Below are positions 45,109-54,645 of a stretch of DNA of 64,000 nt, piece by piece. The position numbers and the translations under genes were made by a program. Location: positions 1,570,219-1,634,218 of the forward strand of contig NZ_CP015520.1 of NCBI RefSeq assembly GCF_001647085.1, given 5' to 3'. The notes below the pieces were generated by a model, which had not been told where the DNA came from, searched no databases, and saw only the letters and a program-made list of their open reading frames with translations. Every line of letters begins with the position of its first letter. Position 1 is the first letter of the stretch. The DNA comes from Thermococcus piezophilus (GTDB lineage: Archaea; Methanobacteriota_B; Thermococci; Thermococcales; Thermococcaceae).

Positions 45109-46713
45109 TCACTGATGAACGACAAATCCCTCAAGAACCAGCACGTCCAGCCCCGCCTTTCTGAAGCTCTCGAGAGCATCCCTCGGCGAGCAAACTATTG
45201 GTTCGCCGTGCATGTTGAAGCTCGTGTTCAGCACAGCGCCAAGGCCAGTTCTCTTCTCGAACTTCTTTATCAGGCGGTAGTAGGCCAGATTGATTTCCTC
45301 AACCACGCTCTGCGGTCTCGTTGTTCCGTCCACGTGGACAACCGCTGGGGTTTCCCTTCTAAACTCGTCGCTCGCGGTGTAGCTCATTGTCATGAACCTG
45401 TTGGGCTCGCCGTTGAGGTCTACCAGATATTCTTCTGCCCGCTCTTCGAGCATCGAAGGTGCGAAGGGCTGGAAGACGTCTCTCCGCAGGGCCACGTTAA
45501 GCCTCTCCTTAACTCCCTCGCCCCGTGGGTCTGCTAAAATAGAGCGGTTGCCCAAGGCTCTCGGCCCAAACTCCATTCTCCCCTGGAAGAAGGCGACGAT
45601 TTTTCCATCGGTCAGTGCATCCGCAACGAAGGATGGAACGTCGCTTACTTCCTCGTAGGCGATGCCCTCTTCCTTAAGGAACTCCTCAACTTCTCCCCTT
45701 GAGTAGCCAGGGCCAAGGTAAACGTGCTCAAGCTTGAAGGGTCTCCACCTTCCGTCGAGCCTTTCCATCTGGGCCTTAACGAAGACCGCTGCTCCAAACG
45801 CCAGCCCTCCATCGTCCATCGCGGGGAAGACCCACAAGCTTGGGAAGAGCTTTCTCAAAATGGCATTGGCCTTGACGTTCTGGGCAACTCCGCCGGCGTA
45901 GGCGAGCGGAAGATTATATTCCTTCAGCTTAAGCCCTAGCTCGTCAATGAGCTTTTCGAGGTGCGCCTGAGCGCTGGCCGCTATCTCTATTGCCCTTCTC
46001 TGGAGTTCGCCGTCGAGCTTCCCGCGCTTCATCTGCCCTGCGATTTCTTTAGCCCTGCTCAAGGGATAGCTGAATAGCTCGGCCAGCTTCCTCGTAGCTT
46101 CAACGCCTATGAGTTTGAGGTGGTTGTCAAAGGTTAGGCCGTTGAGCTCTATGATATTGCTCAAATCATAGGTGGGCCTTCCGTATGCTGCCAGGCTCAT
46201 CACCTTGCCCTCGTGGCGCATTGGCTTAAAGCCAAGGAGCTCCGTAACAGATGCGTAGAAGTCGCCGAGGGAGTCTAGATAGGTGCTCTGGGCGATTTTA
46301 ATCATCTCTCCATCTCTCGCGATATAGATTGATGAGCTCAACCCATCTCCAGCGGCGTCTATGCTCAGGGCTATAGCATCCTTCCAGCCGCTCGTGTAGT
46401 AGGCACTCGCCGAATGGGCGAGGTGGTGCTCGACGAAAAGAACCTTTCGCTTGAAGTCTGGCCCAAAGATGTCCTTGAGATGGGCCTCAAGCTCCAGAAG
46501 CCTCTTCTGCTTCCTGAAAATGCCAGCTACCGCTATAACCTCGACGTCTTCTATTGAATCGTCCGCCATCTCAAGGACTTTCCTAACGCTCAGCCTCGGA
46601 AAGCCGCGGTACTTCTTAACCCGGTTCAGCCTCTCTTCGTTAACCGCGAAGATACTCTCGCCGTTTATCAACACAGCTCCCGCATCGTGGCCGTCGTGGA
46701 TTCCCAAAATCAT
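45109..46713 (-). CDS. NodU/CmcH family carbamoyltransferase
   Basis: A 534-residue enzyme of the NodU family. The N-terminal Kae1-like ASKHA domain starts MILGIHDGHDAGAVLI and has VEHHLAHSASAYYTSGW with metal-binding His residues. The C-terminal half has FFQGRMEFGPRALGNRSILADPR, which binds carbamoyl phosphate or carbamoyl-adenylate, and LNTSFNMHGEPIV. It transfers a carbamoyl group to an unidentified acceptor. No YrdC domain is fused. It is a single gene with no clear partner. Confidence 0.88.
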   Translation of the reverse strand: MILGIHDGHDAGAVLINGESIFAVNEERLNRVKKYRGFPRLSVRKVLEMADDSIEDVEVIAVAGIFRKQKRLLELEAHLKDIFGPDFKRKVLFVEHHLAHSASAYYTSGWKDAIALSIDAAGDGLSSSIYIARDGEMIKIAQSTYLDSLGDFYASVTELLGFKPMRHEGKVMSLAAYGRPTYDLSNIIELNGLTFDNHLKLIGVEATRKLAELFSYPLSRAKEIAGQMKRGKLDGELQRRAIEIAASAQAHLEKLIDELGLKLKEYNLPLAYAGGVAQNVKANAILRKLFPSLWVFPAMDDGGLAFGAAVFVKAQMERLDGRWRPFKLEHVYLGPGYSRGEVEEFLKEEGIAYEEVSDVPSFVADALTDGKIVAFFQGRMEFGPRALGNRSILADPRGEGVKERLNVALRRDVFQPFAPSMLEERAEEYLVDLNGEPNRFMTMSYTASDEFRRETPAVVHVDGTTRPQSVVEEINLAYYRLIKKFEKRTGLGAVLNTSFNMHGEPIVCSPRDALESFRKAGLDVLVLEGFVVHQ

Positions 46714-46804
46714 AGTACTTCATTTGATGTTCATTTTTTAAATGTTAGGAGAGAAAAAAATTTAAAGGTACTCACGGATGAATGCATTTGGAGGAGGTGG
46801 AACC

Positions 46805-47191
46805 ATGAAGAGGGCCGTTGCACTCCTCGTGGTTTTGACGGTAGCACTTGTCCCATTCGCGGGAGCCGCCGGTGCCACCGCTTGGAGCTATGAGAACTTC
46901 ATCAAGCAGTCCATCGCTTGGTACTACCTCTACCAGAGCGATGAGGAGAAGTTCAACGAGCTCTACAACCTCAGCGTCCAGGCCAACGTCAGCAACGAGA
47001 CGCTCCAGCTTGTGATGGAGCTCTACACCAACGCCACCGCCGAATTCGAGAAGGCGCTGATGTACGGCATCCCAGACGAGGGAAGGACCCTGCGCTGGGT
47101 TGTCTTCAGCGTCCACATCAGGAAGGCCTACCTCTACATCAATCAGGCCGTCGAGCTCCTTGAAGCCGTCATCGAGAACGAGAGTGCTTGA
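46805..47191 (+). CDS. Small secreted helical protein, function unknown
   Basis: A 128-residue protein with a typical signal peptide (MKRAVALLVVLTVALVPFAGA) and a mature part of about 105 residues rich in helix-forming residues and aromatic residues (SIAWYYLYQSDEEKFNELYN, YINQAVELLEAVIENE). ATG 46805 follows GGAGGAGGTGG, a strong ribosome site. No family is recognised. It is convergent with proS. Confidence 0.75.
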   Translation: MKRAVALLVVLTVALVPFAGAAGATAWSYENFIKQSIAWYYLYQSDEEKFNELYNLSVQANVSNETLQLVMELYTNATAEFEKALMYGIPDEGRTLRWVVFSVHIRKAYLYINQAVELLEAVIENESA

Positions 47192-47267
47192 TTTTCCCTA
47201 TTCCCTTTTCTCGACTGTTTTCTAACTGTGCCCCAAAAGTGGAGTGTGGGAGAATAGAAAGGAAAGC

Positions 47268-48716
47268 TCAGTATGTTCTGGCAAACCTGGCGATGAACTT
47301 GGCTCCCCTTCCGCAGATTGGGCACTTCTTGCCCTCGATGCCCTCCTTGGCCTTCTCCTCGGGATAGGGCGTTCCGAGCATCTTAGCGTCGAGTTCCTCT
47401 TCCATTTTCAGACCGCACTCCTCCTCGCCGCACCAGGGAATCTCGACTACTCCGCGCCTGTCCTCAAAGACGGCCTTGGCCTCCTCGATGGTGTCAACGC
47501 GTTTTATGTGGCTCCTGAGGAACTCCTCTGCCCTCGTGTAGAGGTTCGCGTGGATTTCGTCGAGGGTCTTCCTGATGACCTCGACTAGTCCCTCCCTCTC
47601 AACGGTCTCCTTCATGAGCGTGTCACGTCTCGCCAGAACTGCTTTCCTTCCTTCGACGTCTCTTGGGCCGACCTCTATTCTAAGCGGCACGCCCTTGAGC
47701 TCCCAGTCGTAGAACTTCCTGCCCGGCCTTATGTCGCGCTCGTCTACGTGAACCCTGATTCCTGCGGCTTTAAGCTCATCCGCTATCTCCCTCGCGTAGG
47801 CAAACACATCAGCCTCGGCGTCTTTCTTCGGAATCGGTACTATGACTACCTGGATCGGCGCTATCGTCGGTGGCAGGACCATTCCCCTGTCGTCGCCGTG
47901 AATGGCTATAACAGCAGCCAGAAGCCTCTCGCTCATTCCGAAAGTCGTCTGGTGGACGTACTCATGGTTGCCATCCTCGGTCTCGTAGAGTATCTCGTAG
48001 GCCTTGGCAAAGTTCTGCCTGTAGTTGTGCATCGTTCCTATCTGGAGCGTTCTCCCGTCGGGCATCATGACCTCGGCGCCGAGGGAGTAGTATGCACCCG
48101 GGAACTTGTCCCATTCGGGCCTCTTGGAGACGATGTATGGAATCGCAAGGAACTTGGCGAGGTTGTTGAATATCTCAAGATCCTCCTTTATCTGCCTCTC
48201 GGCGTCTTCAAAGCTGTCATGGGCTGTGTGAGCTTCAAAAAACCTGCTAATCTCCCTGACACGGATGAGCGGCCTCGTGTGCTTGGTCTCGTAGCGGTAA
48301 GTGTTAACTATCTGGTAGATCTTGAATGGAAGGTCTGCATGTGAGCGAATCCAGAGAGCGAACATTGAGTACATTGCAGTCTCGCTCGTCGGCCTGAGGA
48401 TGAGCTTGATGTCGAGGGGATCGTGACCGGCGTGAGTGACCCAGAAAACCTCACCCTCAAAGCCCGCTATGTGTTCTGCCTCCTTCTGGAACTCGGTTTC
48501 AGGGATGAGTGCCGGGAAAAGAACCTCACCATGGCCGGTTCTTTCCATCTCGGCATGTATGAACCTCTCAATGTTGCGCATTATTTTAAGCCCGTACGGG
48601 AGCCAGATGTTCATTCCCTTGACCGGGTAACGCTTGTCCTGTATCCCGGCAGTTTCAATCAGCTCGTTGTACCACTCGCTGAACTCCTCGCTCCACTTCT
48701 TGCGCTCAACCTTCAT
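47268..48716 (-). CDS. proS: Prolyl-tRNA synthetase (archaeal/eukaryotic type)
   Basis: A 482-residue class II synthetase. Motif 2 is in [22 protein letters not shown], motif 3 in [22 protein letters not shown], then the anticodon-binding domain ([15 protein letters not shown]). The C-terminal zinc-type extension ([31 protein letters not shown]) is typical of archaeal enzymes. ATG 48716 follows GGTGGTGTCG. It charges tRNA-Pro. Confidence 0.96.
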   Translation of the reverse strand: MKVERKKWSEEFSEWYNELIETAGIQDKRYPVKGMNIWLPYGLKIMRNIERFIHAEMERTGHGEVLFPALIPETEFQKEAEHIAGFEGEVFWVTHAGHDPLDIKLILRPTSETAMYSMFALWIRSHADLPFKIYQIVNTYRYETKHTRPLIRVREISRFFEAHTAHDSFEDAERQIKEDLEIFNNLAKFLAIPYIVSKRPEWDKFPGAYYSLGAEVMMPDGRTLQIGTMHNYRQNFAKAYEILYETEDGNHEYVHQTTFGMSERLLAAVIAIHGDDRGMVLPPTIAPIQVVIVPIPKKDAEADVFAYAREIADELKAAGIRVHVDERDIRPGRKFYDWELKGVPLRIEVGPRDVEGRKAVLARRDTLMKETVEREGLVEVIRKTLDEIHANLYTRAEEFLRSHIKRVDTIEEAKAVFEDRRGVVEIPWCGEEECGLKMEEELDAKMLGTPYPEEKAKEGIEGKKCPICGRGAKFIARFARTY

Positions 48717-48816
48717 CGACACCACCTAAAGTGAGAGGCCAGAAAAACTTTTTAAGCTTTCCCGGGAGGCGGAAAACTTATTAGCCCGTTTCGATAATCA
48801 TCGTAAGGTGGGAAAC

Positions 48817-49818
48817 ATGAGACCAAAGGTGGGCGTTCTTTTTAAAATGAAAAGCAATCCTTTAGAGGAACTCAAAAAGCACGCAGACGTTGAGCTGCTC
48901 CTATATCCAAGTGTGGAGGAGCTCAAGGAGAAAATTGGGGAATTCGACGGGATAATTGTTTCCCCCTTAAACCCAATCCCGCTTGAAGTCATCGAGAGGG
49001 CCGAAAGGCTCAAAGTTATAAGCTGCCACTCCGCCGGCTACGACCACGTCGACGTGAAGGCCGCCACTGAGAGGGGAATATATGTCACAAAGGTTAGCGG
49101 TGTTCTAAGCGAGGCAGTCGCCGAGTTCGCCGTCGGGCTTATGATAGCCCTCCTCAGGAAGATAGCCTACACCGACAGGTTCATACGCGCTGGAAAGTGG
49201 GAGTCTCACACAGTAATATGGAGTGGCTTCAAGGACATTGAGACCGTTTACGGCAAAACCGTCGGGATACTCGGCATGGGGGCGATAGGGAAGGCCATAG
49301 CGAGGCGAGTCAAGGCGCTCGGCACGGAAGTGGTGTACTGGTCGCGCTCGAGGAAGAAAGACATCGAAGAAGAGGTTAACGCGAAGTACCTCCCGCTCGA
49401 GGAGGTTCTTAAGAGCGCTGACATCGTTGTTTTGGCCCTCCCTGCAACGCTGGAAACCTACAACATTATCAATGAGGAACGCCTAAAGCTCATGGAAGGG
49501 AAATACCTCGTCAACATCGGCCGCGGAAGCCTCGTGGATGAGGAGGCCCTCGTGAAGGTACTGAAAGATGGAAAGCTGAAGGGCTACGCCACGGACGTCT
49601 TTGAGAGGGAGCCCGTTACCGAGCACGAGCTCTTCGGTATGGAGTGGGAGACGGTTCTAACGCCGCACCACGCTGGTCTGAGCAGGGAGGCAATGGAGGA
49701 CATGGGTTTTCGGGCTGTGGAGAACCTTCTCACCGTTCTCCGCGGTGAGATTCCAGGAGACCTAGTTAATCGGGAGATTCTAAAGGTCAGGCCGATTGAG
49801 GAGGTAAAGATGCTCTGA
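48817..49818 (+). CDS. D-isomer-specific 2-hydroxyacid dehydrogenase
   Basis: A 333-residue NAD(P)-dependent dehydrogenase of the phosphoglycerate/glyoxylate reductase family. The Rossmann motif GILGMGAIGKAIARR is near residue 150. Catalytic Arg (NIGRGSLVDE), Glu (TDVFEREPV) and His (LTPHHAG) are all present. The substrate, glyoxylate or another 2-keto acid, is not determined. ATG 48817 follows AAGGTGGGAAAC. It is in line with the M42 peptidase gene. Confidence 0.88.
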   Translation: MRPKVGVLFKMKSNPLEELKKHADVELLLYPSVEELKEKIGEFDGIIVSPLNPIPLEVIERAERLKVISCHSAGYDHVDVKAATERGIYVTKVSGVLSEAVAEFAVGLMIALLRKIAYTDRFIRAGKWESHTVIWSGFKDIETVYGKTVGILGMGAIGKAIARRVKALGTEVVYWSRSRKKDIEEEVNAKYLPLEEVLKSADIVVLALPATLETYNIINEERLKLMEGKYLVNIGRGSLVDEEALVKVLKDGKLKGYATDVFEREPVTEHELFGMEWETVLTPHHAGLSREAMEDMGFRAVENLLTVLRGEIPGDLVNREILKVRPIEEVKML

Positions 49819-49828
49819 GGTGATAAAA

Positions 49829-50824
49829 ATGCTCGTTGAAGAGCTGAGGGAGATCACCGCCATACCCGGTATTTCCGGCTACGAGGAGAAGGTTAGGGAG
49901 AAGCTCATGGAATGGCTTGAGCCCTACATGGACTGCACCGTGGACACTATCGGAAACCTCATCGTAGAGCTGGGCGAGGGTGAGCTCAAGGCCATCTTCA
50001 TGGCCCACATGGACGAGATTGGGCTTCTGATTACGGGCATAACCCCCGATGGAAAGCTCCGCTTTAGAAAAATCGGTGGAATAGACGACCGCCTCCTCTA
50101 CGGCAGGCACGTGGATGTAATCACCGAGAGCGGGAAGCTCGACGGTGTTATAGGGGATTTACCAGTCCACCTGAACATTGAGAGGAAGTTCGATACGGTC
50201 CCATGGAACAGGCTCACCATTGACATCGGAGCGGAGAGCAAGGAGGAAGCCCTCGACATGGAAGTCAAGGTTCTGGACTATGCAGTCTTCAAGAAGCACT
50301 TCGCAGTGCTCAACAACCGCTACGTCTCGACCCGCTCCTTGGACGACCGCTTCGGTGTGGTTGCCCTCGTTGAGGCTGTTAAGGACCTGGTCGATCACGA
50401 CCTGAACGGCCGCTTCATCTTTGCCTTCACCGTCCAGGAGGAGATAGGCCTTAAGGGGGCCAAGTTCCTCGCGGAGCACTACTCTCCAAAGTACGCATTC
50501 GCCATCGATTCCTTCGCCTGCTGCTCCGAGCTGACTGGAGATGTGAAGCTCGGTGGCGGAGCACTCATAAGGGCCGTGGACAACTCAGCGATTTACACTC
50601 GCAGGCTCGCTAGGAAGGTCTGGGAAATAGCGGAGAAGAACGATATACCTATTCAGATAGGTGTAACGGGCGGAGGAACGGACGCCTCTGTTTTCCAGAG
50701 CAAGAGCGAGGTTTTGGCCCTGAGCGTGCCCATAAAGTACCTCCACAGCGAGGTCGAGACGCTCCACTTGGGCGACCTTGAGGCACTGATAAAGCTCATA
50801 GAGGCGATAGCCTTCGAGCTGTAA
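49829..50824 (+). CDS. M42 family (TET-type) aminopeptidase
   Basis: A 331-residue co-catalytic metallopeptidase. Metal ligands appear in MAHMDEIG, SLDDRFG, VQEEIGLKG, AIDSF and the final LHSEVETL, with catalytic Glu in QEE. Archaeal members form tetrahedral dodecamers that digest peptides from the proteasome. ATG 49829 follows GAGGTGATAAAA. The stretch DSFACCSELTGD differs from the usual DVTxAxDxPG loop, suggesting a divergent substrate pocket. Confidence 0.88.
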   Translation: MLVEELREITAIPGISGYEEKVREKLMEWLEPYMDCTVDTIGNLIVELGEGELKAIFMAHMDEIGLLITGITPDGKLRFRKIGGIDDRLLYGRHVDVITESGKLDGVIGDLPVHLNIERKFDTVPWNRLTIDIGAESKEEALDMEVKVLDYAVFKKHFAVLNNRYVSTRSLDDRFGVVALVEAVKDLVDHDLNGRFIFAFTVQEEIGLKGAKFLAEHYSPKYAFAIDSFACCSELTGDVKLGGGALIRAVDNSAIYTRRLARKVWEIAEKNDIPIQIGVTGGGTDASVFQSKSEVLALSVPIKYLHSEVETLHLGDLEALIKLIEAIAFEL

Positions 50825-50837
50825 CGGAGGTGATTGA

Positions 50838-51602
50838 TTGCTCAAATACCTTAGCTATTTCGTGGTTGGCGTGTTCATTGGAATCCTCGCGGCCCTCTTC
50901 GGCCTCGGTGGGGGCTTTCTGATAGTGCCGACGCTTAACCTGCTTGGGGTTGAGATACACCATGCAGTGGGAACTTCCTCCGCCGCGGTTGTTTTTACCT
51001 CACTGAGCTCTGCCCTCGCATACTCGAGGCAGAAGAGGATACACTACAAGATTGGCCTTCTGCTCGCTAGCACCGCAGTGATTGGAGCATACATCGGGGC
51101 CGGGATGACGAGCTTCATAAGCGCTGGAACGCTTAAGATCATCTTTGGAGCAACGCTCATCATAGTCGCAATCAGGATTTACCGCAAGAAAACGGCGGAG
51201 CCAACGGAAATAAGGCTCGAGGATGTTAAAGTTGACTACAGGCTCGTCCCAATCGGCGGCTTTTTCGCTGGAATAGCGAGTGGCCTGCTCGGCGTCGGCG
51301 GAGGGATAATCAACGTGCCCTTTCTGACGTGGCTCGGTCTCCCGATACACTACGCGGTGGCCACTTCCAGCTTCGCCATAGTCTTCACCGCCACGGCTGG
51401 TGCCATAAAGCACTACACCCTCGGAAACGTTGAGCTCCACTGGCTCGTTCTCCTCATTCCTGGCTTGATAGTCGGCGCCCAGCTCGGGGCAAGGATTGCC
51501 AAGAGAACCAAGGCGAAGAACCTGAAGAACGCCTTCGCGGTCGTCATGGCTCTGCTTGCCCTGAGGATGATTCTGAAGGGGCTGGGTTATCCTGTGCCGT
51601 GA
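50838..51602 (+). CDS. TauE/SafE (TSUP) family permease
   Basis: A 254-residue membrane protein with about eight helices in two related halves. Each begins with a Gly-rich motif: LFGLGGGFLIVPTL near residue 20 and GLLGVGGGIINVPFL near residue 155, each followed by HHAVGTSSAA or HYAVATSSFA. It exports sulfite or organosulfonates, or related anions. It starts at TTG 50838 after GGAGGTGA. Its 3' end overlaps the convergent gene by 59 bases. Confidence 0.9.
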   Translation: MLKYLSYFVVGVFIGILAALFGLGGGFLIVPTLNLLGVEIHHAVGTSSAAVVFTSLSSALAYSRQKRIHYKIGLLLASTAVIGAYIGAGMTSFISAGTLKIIFGATLIIVAIRIYRKKTAEPTEIRLEDVKVDYRLVPIGGFFAGIASGLLGVGGGIINVPFLTWLGLPIHYAVATSSFAIVFTATAGAIKHYTLGNVELHWLVLLIPGLIVGAQLGARIAKRTKAKNLKNAFAVVMALLALRMILKGLGYPVP

Positions 51603-51975
51603 GGTCTCTCTTCTCTTTCTCCTCTGATTTTCTGTAGAGCAGATAGATAGTCACAGCAATGGCCGTCAGAACGGCCTCTGCTATAATCAGTGGCCTGTCG
51701 TGTGAGTAGTAAGCTTTTCCCGTGAGAACCCACGGAAGGCTCGGTAAGAAGAGGTAAAGGACCATCGACGCCATCAGGAAGGAAACCACAATGAAATCAA
51801 AGAAGCTGAAATTCGGATTGACCTCATCGAGTGCCAGCACATTTGCCCGATAGCCTACCACTGCGATAGAAATCAGAAGGAGTGCGTGGAGGGTCAAGCT
51901 GATGCTCCCTATCTTTTCTCTCCTCAAAAGGCCATACAAGAAAACGAAAACCGAGACTCCAAAGGCTGCTTCCAT
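51544..51975 (-). CDS. Membrane protein, function unknown (143 aa)
   Basis: A protein with four hydrophobic segments (FGVSVFVFLYGLL, SLTLHALLLISIAVVGY, FDFIVVSFLMASMVLYLFL, IAEAVLTAIAVTIYLLY) and a charged, Ser-rich cytoplasmic tail. It starts at ATG 51975 directly after the stop of the 70-residue gene, so both form an operon. Its last 59 bases lie within the TSUP gene on the other strand; the true end may be uncertain, but the overlap is read directly. No family is recognised. Confidence 0.6.
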   Translation of the reverse strand: MEAAFGVSVFVFLYGLLRREKIGSISLTLHALLLISIAVVGYRANVLALDEVNPNFSFFDFIVVSFLMASMVLYLFLPSLPWVLTGKAYYSHDRPLIIAEAVLTAIAVTIYLLYRKSEEKEKRDLTAQDNPAPSESSSGQAEP

Positions 51976-52188
51976 CTACGCGCCTAAATCCATGTAGAAG
52001 CAGTAGAGAGCGTCCCAGTTGGCCACACCTATCGCTCCCGGCTGAGTAACTATCAGAACGAGAACAGCAATGAGCCAGAATCTGAGAACCTCACGTTTCA
52101 ATGCCCGCCACCAAAAATAATTTGCATATAAATCATTAAAGCGTTTTTCAAGAGACTGGGGCTCAGGTTTATTGGTCAGGCCCTCCAT
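51976..52188 (-). CDS. Small membrane protein, function unknown (70 aa)
   Basis: A hydrophilic N-terminal half (NKPEPQSLEKRFNDLYANYF) followed by one membrane helix (FWLIAVLVLIVTQPGAIGV). It starts at ATG 52188. The downstream gene begins at the base after its stop. The family is not recognised. Confidence 0.55.
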   Translation of the reverse strand: MEGLTNKPEPQSLEKRFNDLYANYFWWRALKREVLRFWLIAVLVLIVTQPGAIGVANWDALYCFYMDLGA

Positions 52189-52197
52189 ATTAGACTG

Positions 52198-52436
52198 GTG
52201 GGAAAAAGAAAGGGCTCTTCGAGAAGGTAAAGGCTGAATACGGTGTTGAAATCCACGACGAGAGTGATATGACCAATGCTTGGAAGCTCATAGAGACACT
52301 TGAGGAGAAGGGCTGGGTGATTTACAGCATAACATGTAGGGGACGGAAGCTGTATTACTGCTCTGTATATAAGAAAGCTCGAGAAGAATGGAACGGTGTG
52401 AAAAGCGCTTTTCATAGAGTTCCTAAAATAGGTTGA
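52198..52436 (+). CDS. Small protein of unknown function, frameshifted at its 5' end
   Basis: A clear protein-like frame runs from about 52208 to the stop at 52434-52436: KKGLFEKVKAEYGVEIHDES, then WKLIETLEEKGWVIYSITC and YYCSVYKKAREEWN. It has no ATG at its head and a stop just upstream. Adding one A to the run at 52203-52207 links it to GTG 52198 and gives 79 residues. No ribosome site is obvious. The family is not recognised; composition suggests a small alpha/beta, possibly nucleic-acid-binding protein. Confidence 0.5.
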
Positions 52437-52462
52437 GCTCGCATTAACGAGTGGTGATGCCC

Positions 52463-53682
52463 ATGGCAGGCACGAAGTGGGGAGCACTTGCCCTCGTCCT
52501 GCTGTTGCTTGGAAGCGTCATTCCACTGAGCATGGCCGAAGACAACGCTACTGCAAGCGATGCAACCCTTCTGAACAACGGCACCAGTGAGATGTGATAG
52601 CGGAGCAGCTCATCAACCAGCTTGCGGAGGATAGGATGGAACCTATTAAGGACAAGCTGCCTGAGAATTCCAGCATATTGGCCAACTACGAAACCGCAGA
52701 GGAATATAAGGACAGGGATATCAGTGAATACGAGGCTGGCGATTACTCCAACTCAATCATGGACAGTCTGATGGCGATGCATTACTACAAGCTCGCCCTC
52801 TCGAGGCTTCAGGAAGCGGCAGATAGGGTTCAGGATTTCAGGGAGCGCATCAGGATCGAGACTGAGATGATGGAATACTTCCAGATGGTCGAGAAGACCA
52901 TCAGGTTCGCCCAGAACCAGGGGGTCGACGTGAGAAACCTAACTCAGCTTTACAACGAGACCAAAGAGGCGTACAAACTCGTTCTCGATGATCTGAAGGC
53001 CGGGGACATAGAAAGGGCCAAGGCTGACTACGAAGTTGCGCTGGAGAAGAAGGCCCTACTCAATGAGGAACTGGGGAAGGTTCGCGAGGAGCTCGCCTAT
53101 GCTAACGCAGATAAGATAGTTCAGGAGTTCCTCATCAAGGGCGAGAAAGGAATAGAAATTGCCCAGCAGGCAATTGAGAAGGCCCAGAAGAACGGCTACG
53201 ACACCACTGAACTCCAGGAGAGACTCAACGTTTTCCTTGCCGTGTACGACGAAGTGAAGGCCCTTACCGACGAGGGCAGGTGGGAGGAGGCCCTCAAAGT
53301 AATGGACGAAAACAAGGAGACCATCAGAGAATTCCAAAAAGCTGCTGAGTTCATCAGAATGAAGGTCTACGAAAGGGAGCTCGAGGAGAAGCTCAAGGAC
53401 GTGAGAGCGTCCCTTATGGAGATGGAGAACAGGATTGAAAAGGATGCCAAGGCGCTGGCCGAGCTCATGAGGGAGGGCGTGGACACCACCTCTGCGGAGA
53501 TTCAGCTGAAAGTCGTGGTGCAGGAGCTTAGGATCGGCGTTGAACTCCTTAAGGACAGGAAGCCGCTCCAGGCCAAGGCTCATTTCGCAATAGCCCTGAA
53601 TATGCTCCACAATGTCGACGAGTGTATCCTTGCCCATTCATATGACCCTTTCCCTTTTCATTTGATTTGGAAGGATGCTTAA
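52463..53682 (+). CDS. Secreted coiled-coil protein, frameshifted near 52593
   Basis: ATG 52463 after GTGGTGATG gives a signal peptide (WGALALVLLLLGSVIPLSMA) and a short Thr/Asn-rich stretch, then a TGA at 52594. One base is missing from ATG(G)TGATAGCG; the next frame continues IAEQLINQLAEDRM to 53682. Restored length is 406 residues. The mature protein is almost entirely helical with repeated heptad-like segments (for example LYNETKEAYKLVLDDLKAGD; EVALEKKALLNEELGKVREEL). The next gene starts at the base after its stop, so the two probably act together. Confidence 0.7.
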
Positions 53683-54638
53683 ATGGAGAGGAAGTCGCTC
53701 GTGATATTCATGATAACGGCTCTTATTCTCGTTCCGGTGGTTGGTGGAGAGTATACCGTCTCGTCTCTGGTTCTGACCGTCTACGAGGACGGCTACGTTA
53801 AGGTTGAATGCGAGCTCCTTCCCGCTGATTACGCCTCTCAAATTGAGGTTTCCTCTTCGGAGAGCATTATGAGAACCTCTTTGTAGAGAATGAGGACAGG
53901 AACCCCCTGAACTTCCGGCTAGATAACGGCAGCCTTTTGATGTACCCAGAGGATGCCCAGGTCGTCAGGGTCTCATATTACACCCCCGACTTAACATCCA
54001 AGGATGGCATTGTCTGGACGCTCAAGGTTTCGTCTGAGAGCCCTTTCACCGTGGTTCTCCCGGAGAACTACATAGTGGTTGACCTGAGCGACATCCCCCT
54101 CGAGATAAACGGCAACTCAATCGTCATGCCTGCGGGCAATCAGACGGTTTCCTATGTTCTGGAATATCTGCCAGTTGGGACAGAAACGGCCCAGACACAG
54201 ACTACCCAGTCCATCTCGGAAACATCTGCCTCTGAAAGTTTCGTTAACTCCACCGCACCCTCAACCACTGGCTCGTCAACTGAAACCCCCTCGGGTGGCT
54301 CCACCAGCTGGGCAACGATTGGAATACTCGCTCTCTTTGCCCTCTCCATAGGCGGCTTCATATACCTGAAGAGTGGTAAGGAAGAGAGCGGATTGGCACC
54401 AAGCATCAGCAGGGAGGACTTTGAAAAGAGGCTCACGGAGTACGACTTGACAAAGGATGAGGAAAAAGCACTGCTTTATCTTTTCGACAGAGGCGGAAAG
54501 GCAAGGCAGTCCGAGGTCAGGGAGACGCTCGGAATCCCAAAGACAACTGCCTGGAGAATGTTCCAGAGGCTCGAAAAGCAGGGCCTTGTGCGGGTCTACA
54601 AGAAGAAGAGGGAAAACTGGGTGGAGCTCAGGCTCTGA
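53683..54638 (+). CDS. Membrane-anchored winged-helix protein with extracellular domain, frameshifted near 53861
   Basis: ATG 53683 follows GGAAGGATGC. It has a signal or first membrane segment (LVIFMITALILVPVVGG), an extracellular beta-rich region, a Thr/Ser stalk, a membrane helix (TIGILALFALSIGGFIYL), and a cytoplasmic winged helix at the C-terminus (EEKALLYLFDRGGKARQSEV, GIPKTTAWRMFQRLEKQGLV). At 53860-53862 one G is missing: SSE is followed in the next frame by EHYENLFVENEDRN. Restored length is 318 residues. This topology fits a one-component sensor that sees the outside and binds DNA inside. Confidence 0.72.
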
Positions 54639-54645
54639 GCTCCCA

